Below are positions 1-8,856 of a stretch of DNA of 40,599 bases, piece by piece. The stretch lies in contig SDNY01000017.1 of the NCBI GenBank assembly GCA_004524535.1, positions 1-40,599 of the forward strand, written 5' to 3'. Position numbers and translations under genes: made by a program. Numbering within the stretch: position 1 is the first letter of the stretch; every line of letters begins with the position of its first letter. This DNA is from Promethearchaeota archaeon. Lineage in GTDB: Archaea; Asgardarchaeota; Lokiarchaeia; Sigyniarchaeales; SOKP01. The notes beneath the pieces were generated by a model that saw only the letters and a program-made list of their open reading frames with translations, was not told the origin of the DNA and searched no databases.

Positions 1-6
1 AAAAAA

Positions 7-177
7 TTACATTGGAATTCCCATGAACATGTAAGGAGCGTATCTCGAAAAAAGAGACCAGAATCCTTTTTTCTTTTTCTTTTCTTCATCTTGAGGTTTT
101 TCTTCTTTTTCCTCTGCTTCTATTGGCTTTGCATCATCTATTTTTAACTCAATTTTTCTATCTATTGCTTCTGACAT
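7..177 (-). CDS. Small charged protein with hydrophobic C-terminus
   Basis: A 56-residue protein. An in-frame ATG at 192 lies inside the sequence GGAGGT, which is better read as the Shine-Dalgarno site, so the ATG at 177, 7 nt after it, is chosen. Residues 8-38 are almost all Lys, Glu and Asp. The last 18 residues (GFWSLFSRYAPYMFMGIPM) are aromatic and hydrophobic and could lie on a membrane. I recognise no family. A membrane-associated role is inference. Confidence 0.5.
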   Translation of the reverse strand: MSEAIDRKIELKIDDAKPIEAEEKEEKPQDEEKKKKKGFWSLFSRYAPYMFMGIPM

Positions 178-352
178 ATTATCTACCTCCATTTTATTAT
201 TTATATTCTAATTCAATTATTTGAATTTCTATTAAGTATAGATAAAAGGAATTATTTCAATCTTAGCACTCTAAAAATTAAATTTTTTTAAATTTTTAAT
301 TACTAAAATAAAGTAATTGAATGGAATTCAATTATAATACATAAAAAAAGGA

Positions 353-1894
353 TTATGATTTTATTTTTTGATTTTTTACAATCTTGTCTTTTTTATCTCT
401 AAATCTTCTAAATGAATATGGATTGATAAATAAATTACGGAATCCCCCTACAATCGAGTAATTCTTAATAGATTTACCAATTTCTAAGAAAAGCTCGTTT
501 AGTATTATCCTGCTTTTTACATCACCTTCTTCACTAACATAGGCTAATCTATGAAGAGCAATCAGTCCAATGAAAAATGCAAATATAAAGAAAAAATCAA
601 TTCCTCTTAGATTTAAGGTTTGGAAAGCAAAATTTCCATTTGGAGAAGTCCAGCTGAGAGTCCAAGAAAATTCTACTGCCACAAAAAAATCTATAAACAA
701 TCCTGCTGTAATTGAAGCAATAGCTAATGAGAGAGAACTAAAGATCATTGCTATTGCGAGATAATAATTTCCTTTTCCTTTTGGAGCTAATTTCAATCCA
801 ATATTATTTGAAGCAATTAGAATCCCTGCCATTGAGACCCCCATAAGCATATGTATTATAAATAAAAAAGGTAAGGTTAGAGTATACTGTTCTGGAAGGG
901 TAGTTAAAGTCCAAATCAAAATACATATTAAATATAATGGACAACAAATAACAAGAACAGATTTATTACTAAATCTATCTGAAAGGCGCCCCCATATTCC
1001 TAAAAACATTAGATTAGTGATTTGGTTAATGGCTATTAAAAAAACAACTATAAACAAATCTAATTGGAGCCTAATGAGCATATATACGACAAAGAATGGT
1101 ACAGCTAAATTTACGGCAAAATTCCAAAATATTAAAAATATTAGAAGATTCCGATAGTTCTTATCTTTAAATGGTTTTAAAATGAGGGCACTGAATTTAA
1201 CATTCTCACCTGTAATTATCATTCTGGGCTCGATAACTCTTGAAATCATATATATGCTAAGCGTACCGAAAATAAAACCAATAAAAAAGATTATTGAATA
1301 AGCAAGAAGCGTATAATTATCTTGATGTTGCCAAAAATCAATAAAAAATGCCGCTATTAAACTCGCTATCGTTGCTATTATTGTGGATAAAATCATACGT
1401 CTGGAAAAAAAAGTGCCTAATCTTTTTGTTGGGATTAAATCATGCATCCAAGAATACCATGCTGTATGTCCAATTGCTGCAAATATTGATTGAAATATTA
1501 AAAATATTATTAGAAACATCAATCCAAATTCAAAAATAAATAGAATAGGTATCAAAGCAATTAAGCATAGACATATTCTATAAAAAATTAAACATGATAC
1601 AGTTATGATCCTCCTATTACGATACTTTTCAACTAAATGAATTGCCGGAATACGAAATATCTGACATAATGCTGGAATCGCAGCTAAAAGACCAATTATA
1701 AAATATGATGCTCCAAGAATTAATGCAAACGCAATTAAAAAGGGGCCCGTAGTTAAAATAACCATAATTTGAGAAAGATAGCCATCAATTGTTACAAAAC
1801 TAAGACCTTTTTCAATCTCTTCATTGGTTAAAGTATCTGATGTTTGAAAACGCATTTTATTCATGGAATTTGGATTTTTTAAATTATTTATCAT
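353..1894 (-). CDS. MFS-type permease
   Basis: A 513-residue membrane protein with about 12 hydrophobic segments in two halves separated by a polar loop near residues 220-245, the usual major facilitator layout. Short basic loops such as EKYRNRR (about residue 90) and a second one near GRLSDRFSNK (about 305) match the cytoplasmic loop 2-3 and 8-9 motifs of the superfamily. The substrate cannot be told from sequence. It is the last gene of a minus-strand run, 70 bp after the opine dehydrogenase-like gene, so it may move a substrate or product of that pathway. Other in-frame ATGs lie at codons 11 and 14, and no strong ribosome site separates them. Confidence 0.75.
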   Translation of the reverse strand: MINNLKNPNSMNKMRFQTSDTLTNEEIEKGLSFVTIDGYLSQIMVILTTGPFLIAFALILGASYFIIGLLAAIPALCQIFRIPAIHLVEKYRNRRIITVSCLIFYRICLCLIALIPILFIFEFGLMFLIIFLIFQSIFAAIGHTAWYSWMHDLIPTKRLGTFFSRRMILSTIIATIASLIAAFFIDFWQHQDNYTLLAYSIIFFIGFIFGTLSIYMISRVIEPRMIITGENVKFSALILKPFKDKNYRNLLIFLIFWNFAVNLAVPFFVVYMLIRLQLDLFIVVFLIAINQITNLMFLGIWGRLSDRFSNKSVLVICCPLYLICILIWTLTTLPEQYTLTLPFLFIIHMLMGVSMAGILIASNNIGLKLAPKGKGNYYLAIAMIFSSLSLAIASITAGLFIDFFVAVEFSWTLSWTSPNGNFAFQTLNLRGIDFFFIFAFFIGLIALHRLAYVSEEGDVKSRIILNELFLEIGKSIKNYSIVGGFRNLFINPYSFRRFRDKKDKIVKNQKIKS

Positions 1895-1964
1895 TTCAAA
1901 CTATGAAAAAAGAAAGAAAATTATAATTTTTTTCTTTTTGAATTAATTATACTGAAAAAAGTTA

Positions 1965-3089
1965 TTATATTCCTTTAGTTTTTGAAGATTTATCTCTTTC
2001 TTCTATAAATAATTTTCCTATAGCGATATCTTCAACATATAATCTTTCTGTCAATAGGTTTTGAATTTGTAATTTCTCAATTATTCTACCCTCTTTCATG
2101 AAATCAATTCCGCATAATATACTTGCCAAATGAATCACTGAGTCTATTGTTGGAGTTGGCACCCCAAGGAATTTCCCTAGTGAGGAAATCGGTACAAGAC
2201 CGGTGGGTACATCTTCAGTAAAATATCTGGTTATTAATTGAGGCGGAGCATAAATATCTTGGTAGGGGTCCACTTTTTGAATTGCCTCATAGATTGTTTC
2301 CGCCTTTACGCCATATGACTTTTCAGCCCATTTGTGATATCTCAGCTGTTTTAGACCTAATTTTTCAAAAATTTCATTAAGTTCCATCTCGATCATTTCA
2401 AGAACTAAACAAACTCGTGGAGTTGTTCCTTCTTTATAAAATTTAAATTTTTTGCCAAAATCCATTAAGCCTGCGTTAAAAAGTGAGATAGTGGGGTGCA
2501 ATAACATCCCAATATTATTTAAGGTTATTTCAAAATAATCATCAATAGGTTCTAATTGTGGAAAAATATCTTTTATTATTTCATAAACTAGATCATTATA
2601 TTTATCTGGAAAGCAAGAAAAGCCAACAGAATCCTTTATTTTAATAATATTTACTTTGTTTTCAGATAATTGTCTTGAAGTAAAGAGTAAAGTTTGAGTC
2701 TCACCGACAAAGATCGGTATGTTTCCTCTATATTTTTCAACAATTTTAATAAATTCAATAGATCCAAAAGTTCTTCCTGGATTTAAAATAATGATTTGTC
2801 CCTCAGTTAAATAAGGAGCAATCATTTTTGCAATATGTTTATGAGCTGAGGCTGGTGTAACTACCATTATTACATTTGCGTCTTTAACGGCTAATTTGAT
2901 GTCTTGAGTTATACAGTCCAATGGAAAGAATCCAGTAAGTTCTCCGGACGCATCTATACCACTTTTTTCATTGATAGCACAAATTCTTGTAAAAGAACGA
3001 TTATAAAGAGAAACCGAATATCCTTTTGAAGCGATATAAGCGGCAAATGCTCGACCACCTGATCCAGCACCTATAACACAGAATCTCAC
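1965..3089 (-). CDS. Opine (octopine/nopaline)-type NAD(P)-dependent dehydrogenase
   Basis: A 374-residue protein with an N-terminal Rossmann fold: GAGSGGRAFA at residues 7-16 binds the dinucleotide and VVTPASAHKHI near 75 follows the second half of the fold. The C-terminal all-helical half contains NNIGMLLHP (about 190), the NxxxHP-type stretch typical of octopine/nopaline dehydrogenases, which reversibly condense an amino acid with a 2-oxo acid using NAD(P)H. The gene starts at GTG and overlaps the stop of the upstream B12-binding gene by 4 nt (GTGA), with a GGTGAT ribosome site just ahead, so the two are translationally coupled. The actual substrate is unknown. Confidence 0.8.
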   Translation of the reverse strand: MRFCVIGAGSGGRAFAAYIASKGYSVSLYNRSFTRICAINEKSGIDASGELTGFFPLDCITQDIKLAVKDANVIMVVTPASAHKHIAKMIAPYLTEGQIIILNPGRTFGSIEFIKIVEKYRGNIPIFVGETQTLLFTSRQLSENKVNIIKIKDSVGFSCFPDKYNDLVYEIIKDIFPQLEPIDDYFEITLNNIGMLLHPTISLFNAGLMDFGKKFKFYKEGTTPRVCLVLEMIEMELNEIFEKLGLKQLRYHKWAEKSYGVKAETIYEAIQKVDPYQDIYAPPQLITRYFTEDVPTGLVPISSLGKFLGVPTPTIDSVIHLASILCGIDFMKEGRIIEKLQIQNLLTERLYVEDIAIGKLFIEERDKSSKTKGI

Positions 3090-4834
3090 TGAATCATCAC
3101 CCCATTCGGGGAGAATTCACCTTGAAGTTCTTTTTCTGATAAGAATTCATCAGAATTACAAGCAATAATAATTTTGATTCTTTCAATCTCATCTATAACT
3201 TTCTGAGTTGATTCATCCCAAGAATAACATGCTCCATCTACGATTTTTGTTTTAATCTGTCCTAATGCAAACTTATTATTCTTTAAATGTGGTGCATCAA
3301 AAATTCCATATTTGACAAGACGATTTAAAATTTTATGATTCGTCCATGGATTTATTAATTCTGCTGAGTTTTTTGCTAATCTAGGAATTAAATTAACTAT
3401 CCACTTCGCTTGTTTTATTAATTCTTCTTTTCTCTCTTCAATTCTCCTATCATCAATTTTCAAATTACTAGAGTATACTTTATTAATTACTTGATCTACA
3501 ATATTACAACTTTCAATTATATCTTCAGGGCAAGCAGCATGAATTGCTTCAGAATGAGACACTACATGTACAATGTCTGGCTTTATTGATAATTGTATTA
3601 AGGTGGAAGCCGCTAATTGTCCCTTAGCTTTTTCTAAGTTTAAAGGAAAACTTGCTAAACCCGTTCTTACTTGTGTTATTACTTTGAAAGAATCATCAAC
3701 TAAAGTTTGAAGTAATTCATTTTTAGCATATATTTTTGCTAAGTCCATGTTAAAGGAACTTGCTGGGGGAGTATTAAACATAAATTGGGCAATAAAGTGT
3801 TTTACACCTAATTTTTTTGCAATTATTCCACACAGATACATATCCGCAACAGCTACGGCATCAGGAGCATCTCTTAAACTCCAGTGGTGAGGATCATTGA
3901 TCTCCACGGGGATATTATTTTCTGCATGCCATTTTATTGCCTCTAAATGTTGTTTTATTGAATTTTTTAATGTTAATGGGCCTCTACTGTCCATCTGATT
4001 AAACCAAAAGATTGAAATTGCTGCCCATGCATTTTTTATTGTCTTCTGATACAATTTTCCTAATTTTATAAAATCCCTTGTACCAGCATAAATCCTCAAT
4101 AAAGGAGAATTTCCTCTTAATCGTGCTTTATGCAATTTATTAAAATCTTCTTTAAATCTTAAAGGAACACCTCCCGCTCCAGATAGGCTCTTGATTTGGT
4201 TTTTTGGATGAAAATAGTTCGATTGAGTATTTTGATCAGGTGCAATTGAAATTACATCTAAAATTTCGGACTCAGCTAACTGCCTTATTCCTTTTATTGT
4301 TTCTTCTAAATTTGGTAAACCGAAATGAGCTCTGATAATTGGATAAGGTTTTTTCCAATTTATCCTAGAAATTATATCCATTGGAATTTGAGCTTTCTTA
4401 TGTTTTGAAATCTTATCTCTTCTCAATAGTGAGATTATTTTGTATTTTGATTCACCACCTATAAAAAATTCATCGATTGAATCAAATTTTCTCGCAAATT
4501 TTACGACATCAGGGGTACCTGCGAAAAATAAATGTTTCGGCTTATATGATAATTCATTATATTTTTTGAAAAATTCTTCAAGAAGGGGAATGACAGTTGT
4601 AGGAGTTAATCGATAACTTAATCCTACAATATCAGGCTTTTTCCTAATTATATTATTAATTATATGAGGGATTGGTGTTGCAGGGCCTAAAAATATACAA
4701 TCATAATCTAATTGATGAGCAATATTAATGAAATTATAGGTGCCAGCAACATGAACACATTGACCGAGACAGGCAGTTAAAATTCTTTTTTTCTTATTTT
4801 TACTTTCTTTATTAATATCATTTAATTTTTTCAT
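3086..4834 (-). CDS. B12-binding domain protein, possible cobalamin-dependent mutase
   Basis: A 582-residue protein. Residues about 16-150 form a cobalamin-binding Rossmann-like domain: the lower-ligand motif DxHxxG appears as CVHVAG, keeping His and Gly with Cys in place of Asp, and it is followed by FLGPATP and DIVGLSYRLTPTT, as in B12-binding domains. Residues about 165-450 look like an alpha/beta barrel (EINDPHHWS, RTGLASFPLN, LAASTLIQ), reminiscent of the large subunits of glutamate mutase or aminomutases. A strong GGAGATGAT site precedes the ATG. Its coupling to an opine dehydrogenase-like gene suggests amino-acid rearrangement or catabolism. The exact reaction is not known and the mutase reading is inference. 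Confidence 0.6.
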   Translation of the reverse strand: MKKLNDINKESKNKKKRILTACLGQCVHVAGTYNFINIAHQLDYDCIFLGPATPIPHIINNIIRKKPDIVGLSYRLTPTTVIPLLEEFFKKYNELSYKPKHLFFAGTPDVVKFARKFDSIDEFFIGGESKYKIISLLRRDKISKHKKAQIPMDIISRINWKKPYPIIRAHFGLPNLEETIKGIRQLAESEILDVISIAPDQNTQSNYFHPKNQIKSLSGAGGVPLRFKEDFNKLHKARLRGNSPLLRIYAGTRDFIKLGKLYQKTIKNAWAAISIFWFNQMDSRGPLTLKNSIKQHLEAIKWHAENNIPVEINDPHHWSLRDAPDAVAVADMYLCGIIAKKLGVKHFIAQFMFNTPPASSFNMDLAKIYAKNELLQTLVDDSFKVITQVRTGLASFPLNLEKAKGQLAASTLIQLSIKPDIVHVVSHSEAIHAACPEDIIESCNIVDQVINKVYSSNLKIDDRRIEERKEELIKQAKWIVNLIPRLAKNSAELINPWTNHKILNRLVKYGIFDAPHLKNNKFALGQIKTKIVDGACYSWDESTQKVIDEIERIKIIIACNSDEFLSEKELQGEFSPNGVMIQ

Positions 4835-5188
4835 AATATCATCTCCTATTATTATTTAGGAGTTAAATTTAGCCGAGTTTCGTAAATTATTCATAAAATC
4901 GGATTGAAAATTCTTCACAATCCGACTCTTTTATACTAAAAATAGGCATATATATTATAGTAACTTGGATCATTGTTATAATAATAATCAACTCTATATA
5001 TTTAATATATGGTTTCCATATTTAAATATAACGTTTATTTATATGGATATAAAATTAACCTTTATTTAAATAAATTATCTTTTTACTAATGCAGAACTTC
5101 ATTATAAATATAAACATTTATATGTTTTTATATCTATTATATAAATAAAGAAACATTTATTATTTTTCTTATAAAAATATTTTAATTA
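4835..5188. promoter_or_regulatory. Divergent promoter region with two palindromes
   Basis: This 354-bp gap has no plausible gene and separates the minus-strand B12 operon from the plus-strand HTH gene. It is very A+T-rich with several TATA-like stretches. Two inverted repeats stand out. TCGGATTG (4899-4906) pairs with CAATCCGA (4918-4925), 8/8 with an 11-nt spacer, in the leader of the B12 operon. AAACAT (5112-5117) pairs with ATGTTT (5122-5127), about 60 nt before the HTH gene. Either could be an operator, and the small HTH protein is the obvious local candidate regulator (inference). Confidence 0.4.
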
Positions 5189-5425
5189 GTGAGATTTATT
5201 CCTGAAAACCAATCTGTTCATAGGAAAAATGCATCACAAATTATAGAAAGCATTTATAATGCTCTGGGAGATGGAAGATATCATACTATTAGTGAAATTT
5301 CCCGTCTTGCTAAGTCGAACTGGACAACAATAAAGAATCAAATTGATATTATTGTAAAAATTCAAGAATTACCAAATCTAAAAATAATAAATGCTTCAAA
5401 ACAAGTCTTAGTGAAAAAGCAATGA
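5189..5425 (+). CDS. Small winged-helix DNA-binding protein
   Basis: A 78-residue protein starting at GTG. Residues 15-60 (IIESIYNALGDGRYHTISEISRLAKSN and on) have the pattern of a winged helix: helix 1, a short loop with GRYHTI, the ISEISRLAK helix, a turn and a recognition helix WTTIKNQIDII, then the NLKIINASKQVLVKK wing. There is no effector domain. No ribosome site is visible, so it is probably leaderless. It lies divergent from the B12/opine dehydrogenase operon and may regulate it, which is inference from position. Confidence 0.55.
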   Translation: MRFIPENQSVHRKNASQIIESIYNALGDGRYHTISEISRLAKSNWTTIKNQIDIIVKIQELPNLKIINASKQVLVKKQ

Positions 5426-5604
5426 ATTTGTATATTTTTTATCATGTTTATGCTAATAAAATGGTGCCGAAGATCTAAGTGAATCCCAAGTCGTTATTTA
5501 AATAAAAATTATCAAAAAAATTTTCTAATTTTCTAAAGTAGTAAAATAGGTAATTTCTTTTTAAAATTTAACTGATTAGACGAATTAGAAAGTTTGATTA
5601 TATC

Positions 5605-5650
5605 TGGAGTGCCTCCAACATATTATTTTTTTATATAAATGTATTGGAGG
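5605..5650 (+). promoter_or_regulatory. Two mutually exclusive hairpins (candidate RNA switch or terminator)
   Basis: TGGAG (5605-5609) can pair with CTCCA (5613-5617), followed after a few bases by a T-run, which resembles a terminator. The same CCTCCAA (5612-5618) is also exactly complementary to TTGGAGG at 5644-5650, a Shine-Dalgarno-like sequence. Both cannot form at once. It lies between the HTH gene and the operon beginning at 5697. The pairing is seen; any switching function is inference. Confidence 0.3.
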
Positions 5651-5696
5651 TCATTATTTCATAAATTTAATTAAAAAAATAAGTTGTGTATAAGAA

Positions 5697-6284
5697 ATGA
5701 ACGAAAAATATGATGTTAATTTAATTGAAACTGATAAATCAGTAATTAAAAATTATAATTTTGTTAGTCAGGATCTTCCCACTATTATAAAGAACTATTT
5801 ATTAAAAGTCAATACTAAAATAAATAAAATCTTATTAATTGGAAATAAGTCCAACTACATTTATGATCAATTGCATCAAGTTTTCTCAGATGTTCAATTC
5901 ATAATAGCGAACAGATCAGTGAAAACGTTAAATTTGTTTAATAATAAAAACATAGAAGAAAAGAATTATTTAGTTCATTTTATTGATGTTTTTGATGGTA
6001 GGGCCTTGTTTAACTTTACATTGAAATTTAATAAATTCGATTTAGTTATTATCTCGAATCTATATAATCATAATGAAAATAAGAAAAGGATAAGATATTC
6101 TGCTCGGTTTATATTTAAACATTTAATAAAAAAAAAAGGAATATTTTGTATAGTAAATTCAATTCAAGATTCAGAGTCAAATATATTTCCTTATTTAAAA
6201 AAGGTTAATCCACTATTAAATAATAAAATTAAAATGAAAATATCAGAAGGCCCTTTAAATCTAACTATTTATGTCAAAAAGTAA
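5697..6284 (+). CDS. Methyltransferase-like Rossmann protein, function unknown
   Basis: A 195-residue protein. KILLIGNKSNYIYDQL (about residues 43-58) sits where a Rossmann strand and nucleotide loop would be. FDLVIISNLYNHNENKKR (about 117) and KKKGIFCIVNS (about 146) match the fourth and fifth strands of class I SAM-dependent methyltransferases. The usual GxGxG loop is absent, so it may be divergent or inactive. It ends 13 nt before the asparagine-synthetase-like gene, and both starts share the context TATAAGAAATG, which suggests one operon. The family call is tentative. Confidence 0.4.
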   Translation: MNEKYDVNLIETDKSVIKNYNFVSQDLPTIIKNYLLKVNTKINKILLIGNKSNYIYDQLHQVFSDVQFIIANRSVKTLNLFNNKNIEEKNYLVHFIDVFDGRALFNFTLKFNKFDLVIISNLYNHNENKKRIRYSARFIFKHLIKKKGIFCIVNSIQDSESNIFPYLKKVNPLLNNKIKMKISEGPLNLTIYVKK

Positions 6285-6297
6285 GAGGCTATAAGAA

Positions 6298-7836
6298 ATG
6301 GCAGGAATATTTGCATTATATATGATAAAAGAAATAGAAAAGTCTAAGAGCAAATTATTGGAAAAATGTGCTTCAAAAATAAAACATCGCGGTCAAAAAT
6401 ATACGTATAAATATGAGAAATTTCCTTTTAAAGTAATATTTCATCAAAAAAGTTTGCTTAAAAAGAATAAAATGCTTAATTTCTCATTTAGCAAGGATAA
6501 TAGTAAATTTATTGCGATTGATGGACAAATCTATAATTCAGAAGAATTAAATGAAAAATATTTGAATTCGGATTATAGAGCAAAATATAATAATCTTAAT
6601 TTGGAGGGGCTACTTGCTGGATTTGAGAGATTAGATATAAAAATTCTCAACCATGCTATTGGTTCTTTTAGTGGAATCATAACTAATGATAGCGAATTGA
6701 TTGGCTTTAAAGATCCAGTAGGAGCAAAACCACTTTACTATTGTAAATCTGATGAGTTTTTTGCTTTAGCTTCTGAATTAAAAGCACTTGTTCCTTTAAA
6801 AAGAGAAATTAAACCTGTAATTCCTGGAACAATAATCTCCTCAAATGGTAGAATAGAAAGATATTTTCATTATCCTGAATTTGTTAAAGATTATAAAATT
6901 ACAAAAAATAAGGTTTTGAGCCTCGCAAAAGAGTTAAATATGTTAATAAAAAAAGCTGTAGTGGATAATATCAAAAAAGGGGAAAATATTAGTTCGCTAT
7001 TAAGTGGAGGATTAGATTCTGCTATTATAACTTATATCGCAAAAGATTATATTTCCGATTTGAGTGTTTATACAGTAGGGTTTAACGACTCCAAAGATTT
7101 ATACTACGCTAAAAAATTTGCGAAATTATATAATTTAAATCATAAAATCTTAAAAGTTAGATTAAAGGATATGCTTGATTGTTTACCGGATGTTATTTAT
7201 GCGCTTGAAACTTTTGATGCCGCATTAATTCGAAGCTCTATTCCCATGTTTTTACTTTTAAAAGAGATAAAGGCAAATAAAAATTGTGATGTAATACTTA
7301 CGGGAGAAGGAGGCGACGAACTTTTTGGAGGATATGAATATCTAAAGAATTTTGAGTCCTATTATTCCATAAACGATGAAATATTAAATCTCATAAAAAT
7401 CGAACATTTAACAGGATTGCAGAGAGTTGACAGGATTCCCTATTACTTTTCAATTGAAGCAAGAGCACCTTTATTTGATAGAAGAGTAGTTGAGTATTCT
7501 TTTAAGATACCGCCCGAACTAAAGATATTAAAAAATAATTATGGAACAGCAGATAAATGGATATTAAGAAAGGCTTTTGAAGATGAGATACCTGATGAAT
7601 TTATTTGGCGTAAAAAACAAAAATTCTCAGATGGAGCAGGATCTCAATTTATTTTGCGAGATTATATCAATAAAATCATATCTAATGAAGAATTTAATAC
7701 TGAAAAGCAAATTACAGCCTCATTAACGTTGCGATCAAAAGAAGAACTTTATTATTGGAGAATATTCAATTCACAATTTCATCCAACCATAGAAACATTA
7801 TCTAAAATAGGGATCACAGAAAACTATGAAATATAA
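6298..7836 (+). CDS. Asparagine-synthetase-like amidotransferase lacking glutaminase catalytic residues
   Basis: A 512-residue protein with the full two-domain AsnB layout. The synthetase half is intact: LLSGGLDSA (about 234), the ATP pyrophosphatase loop, then GEGGDELFGGYEYL (about 336), EARAPLFDRRVVE (about 388) and KWILRKAF (about 420). The N-terminal Ntn-hydrolase domain is not: AsnB begins Met-Cys-Gly-Ile, but this begins MAGIF, so the nucleophile Cys is Ala. The NGE oxyanion motif is DGQ, and HRG lacks the usual PDD. It probably uses ammonia, or another amine as beta-lactam synthetase does. The substrate is unknown. It is probably in one operon with the methyltransferase-like gene before it. 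Confidence 0.8.
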   Translation: MAGIFALYMIKEIEKSKSKLLEKCASKIKHRGQKYTYKYEKFPFKVIFHQKSLLKKNKMLNFSFSKDNSKFIAIDGQIYNSEELNEKYLNSDYRAKYNNLNLEGLLAGFERLDIKILNHAIGSFSGIITNDSELIGFKDPVGAKPLYYCKSDEFFALASELKALVPLKREIKPVIPGTIISSNGRIERYFHYPEFVKDYKITKNKVLSLAKELNMLIKKAVVDNIKKGENISSLLSGGLDSAIITYIAKDYISDLSVYTVGFNDSKDLYYAKKFAKLYNLNHKILKVRLKDMLDCLPDVIYALETFDAALIRSSIPMFLLLKEIKANKNCDVILTGEGGDELFGGYEYLKNFESYYSINDEILNLIKIEHLTGLQRVDRIPYYFSIEARAPLFDRRVVEYSFKIPPELKILKNNYGTADKWILRKAFEDEIPDEFIWRKKQKFSDGAGSQFILRDYINKIISNEEFNTEKQITASLTLRSKEELYYWRIFNSQFHPTIETLSKIGITENYEI

Positions 7837-7893
7837 CGACTAAGGTAGAATTAAAAAGGCACTAAAATAATTTAATATAGGCTGTTAAAATTG

Positions 7894-8109
7894 ATGAAAA
7901 AGCTAAAAATTTCAAGAAAAACAAAAAAAAAATTGAAAAAGTTTATGGATTTTGATAAAAATAAGAAAATTCTGTATAATAATATATATTTAAATGAATA
8001 CAAGGTTGTAATCAAAATACCTATAAATTTAAAAGAAAATACTCAAGAGAAAATTAAAATTGAAAAATTTGATTTAGCAAAATGTGTATATTTATTCACA
8101 TATAATTAG
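7894..8109 (+). CDS. Small lysine-rich hypothetical protein
   Basis: A 71-residue protein, with TTG one codon upstream as an alternative start. The first 20 residues are nearly all Lys, Ser and Thr around Ile and Leu. The rest contains an alternating EYKVVIKIPINL beta-like stretch. No family is recognised. It lies 57 nt after the asparagine-synthetase-like gene on the same strand and is short enough that it could be chance. Confidence 0.3.
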   Translation: MKKLKISRKTKKKLKKFMDFDKNKKILYNNIYLNEYKVVIKIPINLKENTQEKIKIEKFDLAKCVYLFTYN

Positions 8110-8180
8110 AATAGAGGAATATAAGAGCTTTATATTAAAAATTTATAAATTTAAATAAAAAGATTGGGGGCAATTTAACT

Positions 8181-8651
8181 ATTTATTATAAGATTCTCTT
8201 AGCTGTTGATGGATCTGAAGATTGTATAGAGGCTGCGAAACAAGTCCTTGAGATACAAAAAAAATATAAAAGTACAGTTGTAGCTTTTTATTCAATCGAA
8301 AGTTATAGTCATCCACAAAAGATAATACCTGTAGGAATGTCTATTACTAATGAGGATGATGGATCTTCTCAACGATTTACAAAAATTAGAAAAGAACTCA
8401 AAGATAAAGGAGAAAGAATATTAAGTGAAATTCGTAAAATGTTTAATACAAAAAATGGACAATTTGAGACCAGATTGATCAAAAATGAAAGACCTGAAGA
8501 TTATATTGAAAGAATTGTAATCGAAGAAAAATTCGATCTCGTAGCACTAGGATTTAGAAGTGAGCATTCTAAATCAAAAAAAATTACAAAGGGAAAAGTA
8601 GCTCAGAAAATATTTGATGATTCTCCCTGTCGTGTATTGATAGCAAGATAA
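8181..8651 (+). CDS. Universal stress protein (UspA-like), AUU start inferred
   Basis: About 156 residues, homologous along its length to the protein at 11512-11985: KILLAVDGSE matches KILLATDGSD at the N-terminus, and ETRLIKNERPEDYIERIV, FDLVALG and CRVLIAR match the C-terminal half. No ATG, GTG or TTG occurs in frame before 8337, which is inside the domain. Aligning the paralogues puts ATT TAT TAT AAG against ATG TAT GAA AAG, so ATT at 8181 is the likely start, about 10 nt after GGGGG. The nucleotide loop is weaker than usual (GFRSEHSKSKK, then GK), so ATP binding is uncertain. Confidence 0.7.
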   Translation: MYYKILLAVDGSEDCIEAAKQVLEIQKKYKSTVVAFYSIESYSHPQKIIPVGMSITNEDDGSSQRFTKIRKELKDKGERILSEIRKMFNTKNGQFETRLIKNERPEDYIERIVIEEKFDLVALGFRSEHSKSKKITKGKVAQKIFDDSPCRVLIAR

Positions 8652-8856
8652 TAAAATCTAATATGCTATAAGATTTAATATCTTTAAATTTTCTTTCTAT
8701 TTTATCTTTTATACATAATCTTTGAAAGAATAGATAATAAGATTTCTATTTGAAATTTAAATGAAAGAAAATAATCATTGAAATAGAATTTAAAATAATC
8801 ATATGTCAATTATATTAAAAAAATTAGAAATTAGAATAAAATTAGTGTGATTTCAT

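Noticed and set aside
4835-5188. Cobalamin riboswitch upstream of the B12-binding gene
   Set aside because: The leader is short, has no B12-box-like conserved core, and contains only simple palindromes.
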